In this document: positions 35,829-44,047 of the stretch, piece after piece
Position numbering within the stretch: position 1 is the first letter of the stretch
Layout: each line of letters opens with the position of its first letter
Source: Chitinophagaceae bacterium
GTDB taxonomy: Bacteria; Bacteroidota; Bacteroidia; Chitinophagales; Chitinophagaceae
Reading direction: 5' to 3'
Length of the DNA: 64,000 nt
Assembly: GCA_017853575.1 (NCBI GenBank)
Contig: JAFMJI010000001.1
Location: 62,001-126,000, forward strand
The notes under the pieces: generated by a model
What the model was told of the DNA's origin: nothing
The model's input: the letters and a program-made list of their open reading frames with translations, nothing else
Database searches by the model: none
Made by a program: the position numbers and the translations under genes

Positions 35829-36302
35829 ATGAGAAAAAACAACATTGAAATACCCACTGCTCCTTGCTTTACTACCAAAATTGATATACAAATATCAGAC
35901 ATCAATTATGGTGGGCATGTTGGAAATGAACGTTACCTGCTGTTTGCACAAGAAACAAGATTAAGATTTTTATCAGAACTTGGTTTTTCTGAAATAAAAT
36001 TTGGTGAACACGGACTGGTACTGGCCGAGGCAACTGTAGAATATTTTCATGAGCTTTTTTACGGAGACCAAATTACTGTCGAGCTCTCCATTGGAGAAAT
36101 TGGAAGAGCAAGTTTTGAATGTTTTTATGCAATTGAAGTCATCAGAGCTGAAAAGAAAATGATGGCTGCAAAAGTTGAAACCAAGATGGCTTGCTTCGAT
36201 TACAGCGAAAGAAAAATAAAATCAATTCCAGACCATTTGAAAAAGATATTGGAGCACTGTGCGCTCGGGAATCCTCTATCAGGAATTCCAAATCTCCCAT
36301 GA
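35829..36302 (+). CDS. hotdog-fold acyl-CoA thioesterase (4-hydroxybenzoyl-CoA type)
   Basis: This 157-residue single hotdog domain has the active-site strand-helix DINYGGHVGNERYLLFAQETRLRF, close to the DxxxxGHVxNxxY motif of YbgC/4HBT proteins. LVLAEATVEYFHELFYGDQI and a C-terminal strand with KMACFDYSERK follow. The exact acyl-CoA is unknown. It follows rdgB by 8 bp and overlaps aroE tail-to-tail by 24 bp. Confidence 0.85.
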   Translation: MRKNNIEIPTAPCFTTKIDIQISDINYGGHVGNERYLLFAQETRLRFLSELGFSEIKFGEHGLVLAEATVEYFHELFYGDQITVELSIGEIGRASFECFYAIEVIRAEKKMMAAKVETKMACFDYSERKIKSIPDHLKKILEHCALGNPLSGIPNLP

Positions 36303-37016
36303 CGCATCCGCCTGAATTCGCAGCATGTCTTTCCCATTCTCTATTATTGCCCCCATTGCTTCACCATTTTGTAAAAAGATTGTTTTATCTGGATTGTATA
36401 CCAGATCAAACAAATAGTGTGAAGGCGTTAAGTGTTGGTATGGAATCGAAGGAGCCGATTCTGTATTTGGGTACATCCCAAGTGGGGTAGTATTGATGAT
36501 GAGTGTATGTGAATCAAGCAATGACTTATCAATATTTTCATATGAAATTACATTTGTAGAACTTGGACTTCTGCTCACCTTTAAAAATGAAATATTTCTT
36601 TGCTTGAGTGCATAGTAAACTGCTTTTGCTGCGCCGCCTGTGCCCAATACCAAAGCACGTTGATGTGAAGCGTTCAGTTTTACATCAAGTGATTTCCCAA
36701 ATCCAATAACATCTGTGTTGAATCCAATTTTTTTTCCTTGATGGATTTTAATGCAATTGCACGCTCCTGTTTCTTTCACAATTTCATTTGCTTCATCTAA
36801 ATATGGAATTACTTTCTCTTTGTATGGGATGGTTACATTCAATCCGGCAAGTGTTGGATGTAGCTGAAAAACATCTTTGATCCCTTCAATATTTTCGATA
36901 GGAAAATTTTCATAGATGCAATCGGTCAGACCTTCATCCATGAACTTATTAGTAAAATATTTTTTTGAGAAAGAATGCGTGAGTGGATATCCGATTAAAC
37001 CAAAGGTTTTCATCAA
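36279..37016 (-). CDS. aroE: shikimate dehydrogenase
   Basis: This 245-residue NADPH-dependent enzyme reduces 3-dehydroshikimate. GLIGYPLTHSFSKKYFTNKF provides the shikimate-binding Ser pair, AGLNVTIPYKEKVIPYLDEAN the catalytic Lys, NTDVIGF the catalytic Asp, and VLGTGGAAKAVYYALKQ the dinucleotide loop. It is slightly shorter than E. coli AroE, as in many Bacteroidota. It is the downstream partner of the ComA-like gene (6-bp gap). Confidence 0.95.
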   Translation of the reverse strand: MMKTFGLIGYPLTHSFSKKYFTNKFMDEGLTDCIYENFPIENIEGIKDVFQLHPTLAGLNVTIPYKEKVIPYLDEANEIVKETGACNCIKIHQGKKIGFNTDVIGFGKSLDVKLNASHQRALVLGTGGAAKAVYYALKQRNISFLKVSRSPSSTNVISYENIDKSLLDSHTLIINTTPLGMYPNTESAPSIPYQHLTPSHYLFDLVYNPDKTIFLQNGEAMGAIIENGKDMLRIQADASWEIWNS

Positions 37017-37022
37017 TCCTTA

Positions 37023-37784
37023 TTACTTGTTCAAGAATAAACTGAAAGTATCACCGCGCAATCCTATACGCATTGCTTCCAATGCAATTATTTCTGAAGG
37101 AGCAATATTACCAAGGTTTACATTGGCACCTAGCAACTCAATGAAATACAGTTGTTGTGCTTTTTGGGGTGCTTCCCAAAGGATTCTTTCACCAGGAATC
37201 TTTGTTAAAATTTCCTGTACCAATCCTTCACGCACTTCACCACTGCCCCTATATATACCAACATTTCCAGCTTCGCGTGCTTCGGCGATTACATATGTTG
37301 CTCCTGCACTCAATTCTGCACTCATCAACTCAATCCATTTATATGGAGGAATGATATGTGCGGCATCCTTGCTTCCAACTTCACTCAACACTGTACCGAT
37401 GGCACTAAGCTTTTCAATGTATCCGCATTTTTCTGTGTGTGGGATGGTAATAGAGCCATCGCTTACTTCCATGTATTGAATACCAAATTCTTTACAAAGA
37501 GATATATAATCATTGAATTGATTACGAATTAGAAATGCCTCCATCAAGGTTCCACCAAAATAAACAGGGATTCCATTGGACTGATATAGATCAATTTTTT
37601 CACGCAGCTTGGGAGTTACATAAGCCGTTCCAAAACCAAGTTTGATCACATCAACATGTGGAACTGCATTCTCTACAAATTGTTTCGCTTCTTCTAACGA
37701 CAATCCTTTGTCCATTACCATGGTGATGCCTTCCTTCCTAGGCTTGGCATACCGCTCCGGCATTTGAGATAAACTAAAGTTCAT
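37023..37784 (-). CDS. phosphosulfolactate synthase (ComA family)
   Basis: The start MNFSLSQMPERYAKPRKEGI (253 aa) is chosen because the track start at 37805 overlaps a -7 promoter octamer. ComA adds sulfite to phosphoenolpyruvate to give 3-phosphosulfolactate, the first step to coenzyme M in methanogens. Family blocks are GITMVMDKGLSLEEAKQFVE, DVIKLGFGTAYVTP, VYFGGTLMEAFLI, MEVSDGSITI, YVIAEAREAGNVGIYRGSGE, LWEAPQKAQQLYFIELLGANVNLGN and the ending GLRGDTF. Homologues occur in bacteria that do not make CoM, where sulfolactate or sulfonolipid routes are possible. Confidence 0.88.
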   Translation of the reverse strand: MNFSLSQMPERYAKPRKEGITMVMDKGLSLEEAKQFVENAVPHVDVIKLGFGTAYVTPKLREKIDLYQSNGIPVYFGGTLMEAFLIRNQFNDYISLCKEFGIQYMEVSDGSITIPHTEKCGYIEKLSAIGTVLSEVGSKDAAHIIPPYKWIELMSAELSAGATYVIAEAREAGNVGIYRGSGEVREGLVQEILTKIPGERILWEAPQKAQQLYFIELLGANVNLGNIAPSEIIALEAMRIGLRGDTFSLFLNK

Positions 37785-37802
37785 GGGCTTTAAACTATGC
37801 CG

Positions 37803-37810
37803 CAAAGTTA
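37803..37810 (-). promoter_or_regulatory. -7 element TAACTTTG of the comA-like/aroE unit
   Basis: This matches TAnnTTTG on the minus strand. Its overlap with the first codon of the longer ORF supports the downstream ATG at 37784 as the real start. Confidence 0.55.
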
Positions 37811-37850
37811 CAAAACTGCAGATGAATTGCCATATCGAATTAAGAGGGCC

Positions 37851-39281
37851 CTAGATTCTTTTTCTACGCTTGTATTTAAGTAAGAGATCAACCACTTGCG
37901 GGAACTTAACTGCAGAAGGAAACAATTTTAAAAATTGTTTTAACTGCTTGGGATGGGTTTCTATAGAATCCTCCAGGACTGTTATTCCTTCTTTTATATG
38001 CCCTTGTGAGAGAAGGACAGCGCTTTCGTAAAAATTAAAAATTGATTTATCGCCTGCTTTGGCTCTTGCAAATTCAATTTGCTTTTCAGCTTCAGCAAAT
38101 TGTTGGTTATCAAACAATGTTCTGATGAGGGCTTCCCATCCTTTGATATTTTTTGGCTTTGCCTGAACCACAGCCAGAAAATAATGCACTGCATCCTTAA
38201 AATTTTCTTGCTTCAAATAACACTCCCCCATTAAAAAATTGAAATCCGGATCGAGGCGCTTGATCTTCAAGGCCATCTCTAAGTATTTAATTGCCTGTTG
38301 ATACTTAGATTCCTTGATGTAGGTATTGGCAATCTTTTCATATAATTTGGGTTCATCCGGATTCAGATGTGATGCCTTTCTGAAATAAAACCTGGCCTGT
38401 GCATAATTCTTGACTTTCTCATAGCAGTATCCGATGGCCTGGTAAATGAGATCCTCTGGACGAGAGAGTTCAATCACTTTTTCAAGACTTTCAATCGCTT
38501 CTTTGTAGCGATGCAATCGCATCAACGCATCAGCCATGTTTCGGTATGCATAATCAAATTTTTCGTTGATGGCAATTGCATATTGATATGCGTCTATGGC
38601 TTTTTCAAACAAACGTAAACCCTGGTAAGCTGCTGCCAAATTGAACCATGCCAAATCATTATAAGGATGTTCTTCAATGATTTTCATATGCAGCTTGATG
38701 CTCTCCTCATTTCTACCTGTAAAGTCTGTCCAGAAACAAATCTTATACAATGCCTCCTCATTGTTTGGCTCGTACTCCAATATCAGCTTCAAGCAATCGA
38801 AGATTTTTTCAAATACTTCATAATCGTCATATACATCTGCCAATTCAAACAACAAATCAATTCTGTCTTCTCCTTCAAATCTTTGAATGGCAGCCTCTAG
38901 CAATTCAACAGCTTTTTCCTGGTGATCCAATGCCAGATAAGCATCTGTTCTTAATATATAAATGTCGATGTCGTTGCTGTCCAAAATCTCTGCTTTGTCC
39001 AAAAGTGCTAAAGCCTTTTTATAGTGCCTGGACGCTATGAGCAAATCAGCTTTTTTGATCAAAAGAGATGATGAGTATGGAAATTGGGAAATTCCATGGT
39101 CAGCTGCTTCCATGGCTTTTTGAAGTGCATCCTGGTCGTCAAAATGATCGATGATCCTCTCAAAAGATTCTTCACTCAAAAATCCACCCCCCTTGCCCGT
39201 CTTAAGCTTTTCGTAGAGGTTGAGCAATTCACGGATGTCTTCCTGCTCAGGTAAATGGGATCCGCCGGTCATGTTTGACAT
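37851..39281 (-). CDS. tetratricopeptide-repeat protein
   Basis: This 476-residue helical repeat protein has no signal peptide. About ten TPR-like 34-residue units run from residue ~55 to the end, e.g. YSSSLLIKKADLLIASRHYKKALALLDKA, NDLAWFNLAAAYQGLRLFEKAIDAYQYA and PKLYEKIANTYIKESKYQQAIKYLEMAL. No enzymatic domain is attached, so it is probably a protein-binding scaffold. Partner and role are not evident from the neighbours. Confidence 0.88.
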   Translation of the reverse strand: MSNMTGGSHLPEQEDIRELLNLYEKLKTGKGGGFLSEESFERIIDHFDDQDALQKAMEAADHGISQFPYSSSLLIKKADLLIASRHYKKALALLDKAEILDSNDIDIYILRTDAYLALDHQEKAVELLEAAIQRFEGEDRIDLLFELADVYDDYEVFEKIFDCLKLILEYEPNNEEALYKICFWTDFTGRNEESIKLHMKIIEEHPYNDLAWFNLAAAYQGLRLFEKAIDAYQYAIAINEKFDYAYRNMADALMRLHRYKEAIESLEKVIELSRPEDLIYQAIGYCYEKVKNYAQARFYFRKASHLNPDEPKLYEKIANTYIKESKYQQAIKYLEMALKIKRLDPDFNFLMGECYLKQENFKDAVHYFLAVVQAKPKNIKGWEALIRTLFDNQQFAEAEKQIEFARAKAGDKSIFNFYESAVLLSQGHIKEGITVLEDSIETHPKQLKQFLKLFPSAVKFPQVVDLLLKYKRRKRI

Positions 39282-39397
39282 TTACCTAATTTACTGAAAA
39301 TGATCGGATTCTGCCCTCTGGAGGCTAATAACTTTTTATCAACATTGCTTTTTCGCAATTCATATTTCTTGTCTGAACCAAAATCAATAAAAAATGT

Positions 39398-39405
39398 TAA
39401 TTTTG
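39398..39405 (+). promoter_or_regulatory. -7 element TAATTTTG for the small exported protein
   Basis: This TAnnTTTG match ends 6 nt before the ATG at 39412, so the transcript would be nearly leaderless and the upstream ATG at 39394 cannot be used. Confidence 0.5.
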
Positions 39406-39411
39406 TGTTAC

Positions 39412-39753
39412 ATGACAAGGTTTAATTCCATATCAATTGGTAAAATATTCAAAACAATTGCCGTGATGAGCATAGGCCTCACACTGTCTGTTTGCGTATT
39501 TGCCATTGATGGAATTGTGATGAAATCCAAATCTGGGAAATCCTCCTTCTCAAATATGAAGAAGAATCTATCCCTTTCACTTAGAGAAGGATTCTCTTAC
39601 AAAGACAACAAATCATTTGGATTCAAAAGAAATGGTCATACCGTGATGTTCAACAACGTTATCACCTATCAAAAGGGAAACATCACGTACATTCTTCCTT
39701 ACAGAAACAAAGTTGTTTTGAATAAATTCAAGACACCGCAAAAGCCTCAATAG
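39412..39753 (+). CDS. small basic protein with N-terminal membrane/signal segment, unknown
   Basis: This 113-residue protein begins MTRFNSISIGKIFKTIAVMS and has one hydrophobic stretch (IAVMSIGLTLSVCVFA) that may be a signal peptide. A Lys/Ser-rich soluble part follows, with HTVMFNNVITYQKGNITYIL and a basic end KVVLNKFKTPQKPQ. I recognise no family. The short 5' leader and promoter octamer suggest it is real. It converges on the GLPGLI-like gene with a 3-bp gap. Confidence 0.6.
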   Translation: MTRFNSISIGKIFKTIAVMSIGLTLSVCVFAIDGIVMKSKSGKSSFSNMKKNLSLSLREGFSYKDNKSFGFKRNGHTVMFNNVITYQKGNITYILPYRNKVVLNKFKTPQKPQ

Positions 39754-39756
39754 GTT

Positions 39757-40389
39757 TTATCTTTTCTTCTGACTTTCGTCGTAGTTCAACAACCTGTAAC
39801 CCGAAGTGGGTAAATCAAAATTTTGTATAGGCACTGGTTCAAAGTTGATAGATGTTGCTGTATAAGTTACAGTGCGTTCTCCCAACTTGGAAGTAAACTC
39901 CAAAGCAAGTCCTGGCAATTTCCCAAATTGAAAACCTATATCAGTATTATCTGTCAACAGTTCCTTCGAAAAGAATACTTCCAATTGCGTTCCGTCTGCA
40001 AGTGTTGCAATTGCCTTGGTGCAATTATACTGCAGGATGTTTTTTGTTTCGGCCAGGTATTCAAAAACAACATGATCAAACTTAGAATTGCGTGACTGAA
40101 TGTTCTCTTTGGTAACTGGGACCATTATTTTTTGTGCTCCATATTCTTGCAATATGGCGCCTTCACCTTCTCTCGAATTGAAAATAGTGGTTGTTTTACC
40201 TACACTGCTGACCAGATCAACTTTGGTATGAGAACCTTTGATTTGCTGAAACGATTTTACATCACTTTGCAGAGGTTGCCCATGAACAGAAGTTGAAACC
40301 TGATACACAATGGTTCCTTCAGAAAAAATTTTTTGTCCGTAGCCAAATACTGAAATCAACAATCCAAATGGCAACAGAAAACTTTTCAT
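39757..40389 (-). CDS. exported GLPGLI-family-like protein
   Basis: This 210-residue protein has a signal peptide (MKSFLLPFGLLISVFGYGQ). It is beta-rich after that, with EGTIVYQVSTSVHG at the start of the mature domain and FQFGKLPGLALEF, the Bacteroidota GLPGLI signature in a variant form (KLPGLALE). GLPGLI proteins are secreted or periplasmic and of unknown function. It lies 4 bp downstream of yidC, probably in the same transcript. Confidence 0.75.
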   Translation of the reverse strand: MKSFLLPFGLLISVFGYGQKIFSEGTIVYQVSTSVHGQPLQSDVKSFQQIKGSHTKVDLVSSVGKTTTIFNSREGEGAILQEYGAQKIMVPVTKENIQSRNSKFDHVVFEYLAETKNILQYNCTKAIATLADGTQLEVFFSKELLTDNTDIGFQFGKLPGLALEFTSKLGERTVTYTATSINFEPVPIQNFDLPTSGYRLLNYDESQKKR

Positions 40390-40393
40390 CGTT

Positions 40394-42235
40394 TTATTTT
40401 TTTGAAGACTTTTCCTTCATGGCATTCACTTTCTTTTGTGTTTCTTGCATTTGCTCAAAGCGTTCTTGCCATTTTGATTTTTCTTTTGGCTTCTTTTTAT
40501 TGGTTTCTATTTCAGCCAAAATTTTATTATGATCGATGATATAACGTTGTATAACAAACTGCATTACGAGGGTTATCACGTTTGAAACAGTATAATACCA
40601 GGTAAGCGCAGAAGGCAATCCATTGAATATACCCAACAACATGATTGGGAAGATATATGGCATGTATTTCAATGCAGGATTTCCTGAATCAGGAGTAGAA
40701 TTCATGCTATATAATGCGATCAGCAAATTCGTTACGACAGCCAGGATGGTAAAGAGAGACAAATGACTTCCCAATCCAGGTATATTAAAACCCCATTTGA
40801 AGATTGCATCAAATGATGAAAGATCTTTTGACCACCAGAATGAAACGCCTCTTAAGTCAATATTGGCATTGAAATATGCATACAATGCAAAGAAGATGGG
40901 GATCTGTAAAAGGCCCGGAATGCAACCTCCAAGCGGGTTAACACCTGCAGAACGATACAATTTCATTTGTTCCATACTGAACGCTTGTTGATCACCCTCA
41001 AATTTTGCTTTGATGGCATCAAGCTCAGGACGTAAAGCTTTCATTTTGGCGCCACTTACATAAGAAGAATAAATCAAAGGTGATGTTAGCAGGCGAATAA
41101 ATATGGTTAACAATGCAATGGCTAGTCCATAATTCAATGCATACTTTTGAATGAAATCAAAAACAGGCATCACAATCCATCGGTTGATGTATTTCACAAA
41201 TGCATAAACACCTTGTCCGAGGTTTACGATGTTCTCCAGTTCAATTTTTTGCGACTTCAATATCTGATAATCATTCGGACCAACAAAGAAGGAGAATTTT
41301 AGATTGGCAGCAGATGTAGCTGGCAGGTTAACTTGCATATTTGCAACCGACTGTGAAACTATTTTCAATGAATCCGCTGGCATTTTGCAATTGATATCGA
41401 CATGACTAAACCCTTGATCGGCAATCAATGTTGTATTGAAGAATTTTTGTTTGACAGATAACCATTTCAAACCTGATTCCCAACTTTTATTCAAACCATC
41501 GCGCATGGTGAAATAGTCGTATCCATTTCCATCCAATAACCCGAGCTGCGTCTCTCTTTTTTCAGTTTGGATATCAAGTTCCTGTTGATCAGCCTGTACT
41601 TGCCAAACCAGGTTGATGTGATTCTGTGTAAAGAGTTTATCTGCTCCTTTCGTCTGAAGTTCCCAATCCACCAAGTAAGCATCAGGCTTTAAAGAAAATT
41701 GGTGAACAATTGATTTTCCAGATGAGTCGCGCAAAGTGAATGCGAGGGAGCTCGATCCATCTGCTTCTTTTTTTACATCCCCTGCTTCAAAATACAGCTC
41801 ATCGGTTGATGCAGTTTCATTGTTTCCAATATTGATCAAGTAAGCAATCTTGTTAAAATTGGATGCCATTAGTTTTACATCTGAACTATCGGCAGATTTA
41901 TATTGCTTCAATTCAACAGAAGCAGGTCTTGCGCCTTTGTTGGTAAAGTTTATTTTAACCAAATCATTTTCCAGTGTACGAATGGTCTCTGTGGAAGATC
42001 CATTTTGAATCATGGAACCAACAACTGCAACATTTGATTTGGCTGTATCTATGAATGTAGGTGTAGTTGAATCAATATTACTCTTTAAGACAGGCTGCAA
42101 CGCAGCGAGTGAATCTGCTATATGTTTTTGTTTGGCTTCTAATTCAAGTTGACCCTGACGTGTAAAATAGAAATAACCGATAAAAAGAAAGGCCAGCAAC
42201 GTAATGCCAATCACCGAATTCTTATCAAATTTCAT
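40394..42235 (-). CDS. yidC: membrane protein insertase YidC
   Basis: This 613-residue inner-membrane insertase and foldase has an N-terminal membrane segment (VIGITLLAFLFIGYFYF) and a large periplasmic beta domain (~60-340). The conserved five-helix core follows, from NYGLAIALLTIFIRLLTSPLIY, which carries the hydrophilic-groove Arg, through GVNPLGGCIPGLLQIPIFFALY and the C-terminal SNVITLVMQFVIQRY. A Lys-rich tail (KKKPKEKSKWQ) may contact the ribosome. Length is typical for Bacteroidota YidC. Confidence 0.97.
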   Translation of the reverse strand: MKFDKNSVIGITLLAFLFIGYFYFTRQGQLELEAKQKHIADSLAALQPVLKSNIDSTTPTFIDTAKSNVAVVGSMIQNGSSTETIRTLENDLVKINFTNKGARPASVELKQYKSADSSDVKLMASNFNKIAYLINIGNNETASTDELYFEAGDVKKEADGSSSLAFTLRDSSGKSIVHQFSLKPDAYLVDWELQTKGADKLFTQNHINLVWQVQADQQELDIQTEKRETQLGLLDGNGYDYFTMRDGLNKSWESGLKWLSVKQKFFNTTLIADQGFSHVDINCKMPADSLKIVSQSVANMQVNLPATSAANLKFSFFVGPNDYQILKSQKIELENIVNLGQGVYAFVKYINRWIVMPVFDFIQKYALNYGLAIALLTIFIRLLTSPLIYSSYVSGAKMKALRPELDAIKAKFEGDQQAFSMEQMKLYRSAGVNPLGGCIPGLLQIPIFFALYAYFNANIDLRGVSFWWSKDLSSFDAIFKWGFNIPGLGSHLSLFTILAVVTNLLIALYSMNSTPDSGNPALKYMPYIFPIMLLGIFNGLPSALTWYYTVSNVITLVMQFVIQRYIIDHNKILAEIETNKKKPKEKSKWQERFEQMQETQKKVNAMKEKSSKK

Positions 42236-42254
42236 GTGCTGTAAAATTGAAGGG

Positions 42255-42262
42255 CAAAGCTA
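42255..42262 (-). promoter_or_regulatory. -7 element TAGCTTTG upstream of yidC
   Basis: This matches TAnnTTTG on the minus strand, 20 nt before the yidC ATG, in the 58-bp gap after pyrG. No good -33 element is seen. Confidence 0.45.
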
Positions 42263-42293
42263 AGCTTTTATGTTGGTTGTAGGGATGATCAGA

Positions 42294-43928
42294 TCAGTTG
42301 ACCTCCAGCATTCCATTTTTGTCTTTCTTCTGTGCAAACTCTTTTGCGGCCTTGATGAAATGGACAAAAATTGGATGCGGGTTCTCTACGGTACTCTTCA
42401 GCTCAGGGTGGTATTGCACACCAATAAAAAATGGATGAGAAGGAATTTCCACAATTTCAACAAGATTATTTGCAGGGTTGATGCCACTGGCTTTCAATCC
42501 GGCTGCTTGCAATTGATCAAAATATTTATTGTTGAATTCCCAACGATGACGATGACGTTCTGAAATCATTTCTGATCCATAGATCCTAAATGCCAATGTT
42601 CCTTTTTCTATTTTACATGGATAAGAACCTAAACGCATGGTACCTCCCTTGTTGGTAATGGATTTCTGCTCTTCCATTAAATCTATTACTGGATTGGATG
42701 TATTTGGATCCATTTCAGTTGAATGCGCGTTGTTGATGCCTGCCACATTTCTTGCAAACTCAATCACCGACATCTGCATACCCAAACAAATACCAAAGAA
42801 TGGTAAATTGTTTTCACGTGCATATTGAACAGCAAGAATTTTTCCATCAATGCCTCGATGTCCAAATCCGGGTGCAACAAGCAATCCATCCAAACCCTGC
42901 AACTTAGATGCAACATTTTCTTTATTGATGTGCTCACTGTGGATGTCTTGAACCACTACTTTCACTTCATTGATAGCACCTGCATGTATGAATGCCTCCA
43001 GGATGGATTTGTATGCATCCTGCAATTCAATGTATTTTCCTATGAGCCCAATGTTTACAGTTGCTTTCGGGTTTCTAAGTTTTGTAATAAATCCTTTCCA
43101 TGCAGTGAGATCAGGCTCAGGGAACCAGGTGATATTGAGTTTCTTCAAACAAATCTCATCCAAATGTTGCTCCTGCATGAGCAATGGAACTTCATAGATA
43201 CTGCTTGCATCAGCGGCTTCAATAACTGAATCGGCTTTAACATTGCAGAAGAGTGCAATTTTGGATTTCAATTCTTTTGAAAGGGGTTGTTCAGTTCTGC
43301 ACACTATGATATCTGGATGAACACCATTCTCGCTCATCATTTTTACACTGTGCTGAGTAGGTTTTGTCTTTAACTCTTTTGCTGCTTTCAAATATGGGAC
43401 CAATGTTAGATGAACAACCAAGCAATCCCCTTCAGGCAATTCCCATTGCAACTGACGAACCGCTTCAATAAAAGGAAGACTCTCGATATCACCCACCGTA
43501 CCTCCAATTTCAGTAATGATGATATCATAACCAGATTCAGCCAGGAGCTGCATTCTGCGTTTGATTTCATCTGTTATGTGAGGAATAACTTGAACTGTTT
43601 TTCCAAGATAAGCCCCTTCGCGTTCTTTGTTGATGACAGATTGATAAATCCTTCCAGTTGTGACATTGTTCGCCTGGGTAGTAAAAATATTTAGAAACCT
43701 TTCGTAGTGTCCTAAATCGAGGTCTGTTTCAGCCCCATCTTCTGTTACATAACATTCGCCATGTTCGTATGGGTTCAATGTGCCTGGATCTACGTTGATA
43801 TATGGATCAAATTTTTGAATCGTTACCTTAAATCCTCTTGCCTGCAAAAGCTTTGCCAATGATGCAGCAATAATACCTTTTCCTAAAGATGATGTAACGC
43901 CTCCGGTAACAAATATGTATTTGGTCAT
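42294..43928 (-). CDS. pyrG: CTP synthase
   Basis: This 544-residue enzyme aminates UTP to CTP using ATP and glutamine. The N-terminal synthase domain has KYIFVTGGVTSSLGKGIIAAS and FDPYINVDPGTLNPYEHGE. The C-terminal class I glutamine amidotransferase domain has the nucleophile Cys in FFGICLGMQMSVIEF and the catalytic His/Glu in FIGVQYHPELKS. It is full length. Confidence 0.98.
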   Translation of the reverse strand: MTKYIFVTGGVTSSLGKGIIAASLAKLLQARGFKVTIQKFDPYINVDPGTLNPYEHGECYVTEDGAETDLDLGHYERFLNIFTTQANNVTTGRIYQSVINKEREGAYLGKTVQVIPHITDEIKRRMQLLAESGYDIIITEIGGTVGDIESLPFIEAVRQLQWELPEGDCLVVHLTLVPYLKAAKELKTKPTQHSVKMMSENGVHPDIIVCRTEQPLSKELKSKIALFCNVKADSVIEAADASSIYEVPLLMQEQHLDEICLKKLNITWFPEPDLTAWKGFITKLRNPKATVNIGLIGKYIELQDAYKSILEAFIHAGAINEVKVVVQDIHSEHINKENVASKLQGLDGLLVAPGFGHRGIDGKILAVQYARENNLPFFGICLGMQMSVIEFARNVAGINNAHSTEMDPNTSNPVIDLMEEQKSITNKGGTMRLGSYPCKIEKGTLAFRIYGSEMISERHRHRWEFNNKYFDQLQAAGLKASGINPANNLVEIVEIPSHPFFIGVQYHPELKSTVENPHPIFVHFIKAAKEFAQKKDKNGMLEVN

Positions 43929-44047
43929 AAAAATTGACCGTCAGAAAGGGATAGTGGGGAACTTTCGGAGGTCATACGAAGTTATCACTATTTTAAGGCT
44001 TTAAAAAAATTAGATATATGATGTGGATAAGTCGAAAAACCCTGTGT

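Noticed and set aside
44022-44030. TGTGGATAA, a perfect DnaA-box-like 9-mer between pyrG and purL
   Set aside because: Only one copy was seen. A single 9-mer is expected by chance in 64 kb of two strands, and no dnaA, dnaN or AT-rich unwinding cluster is near.
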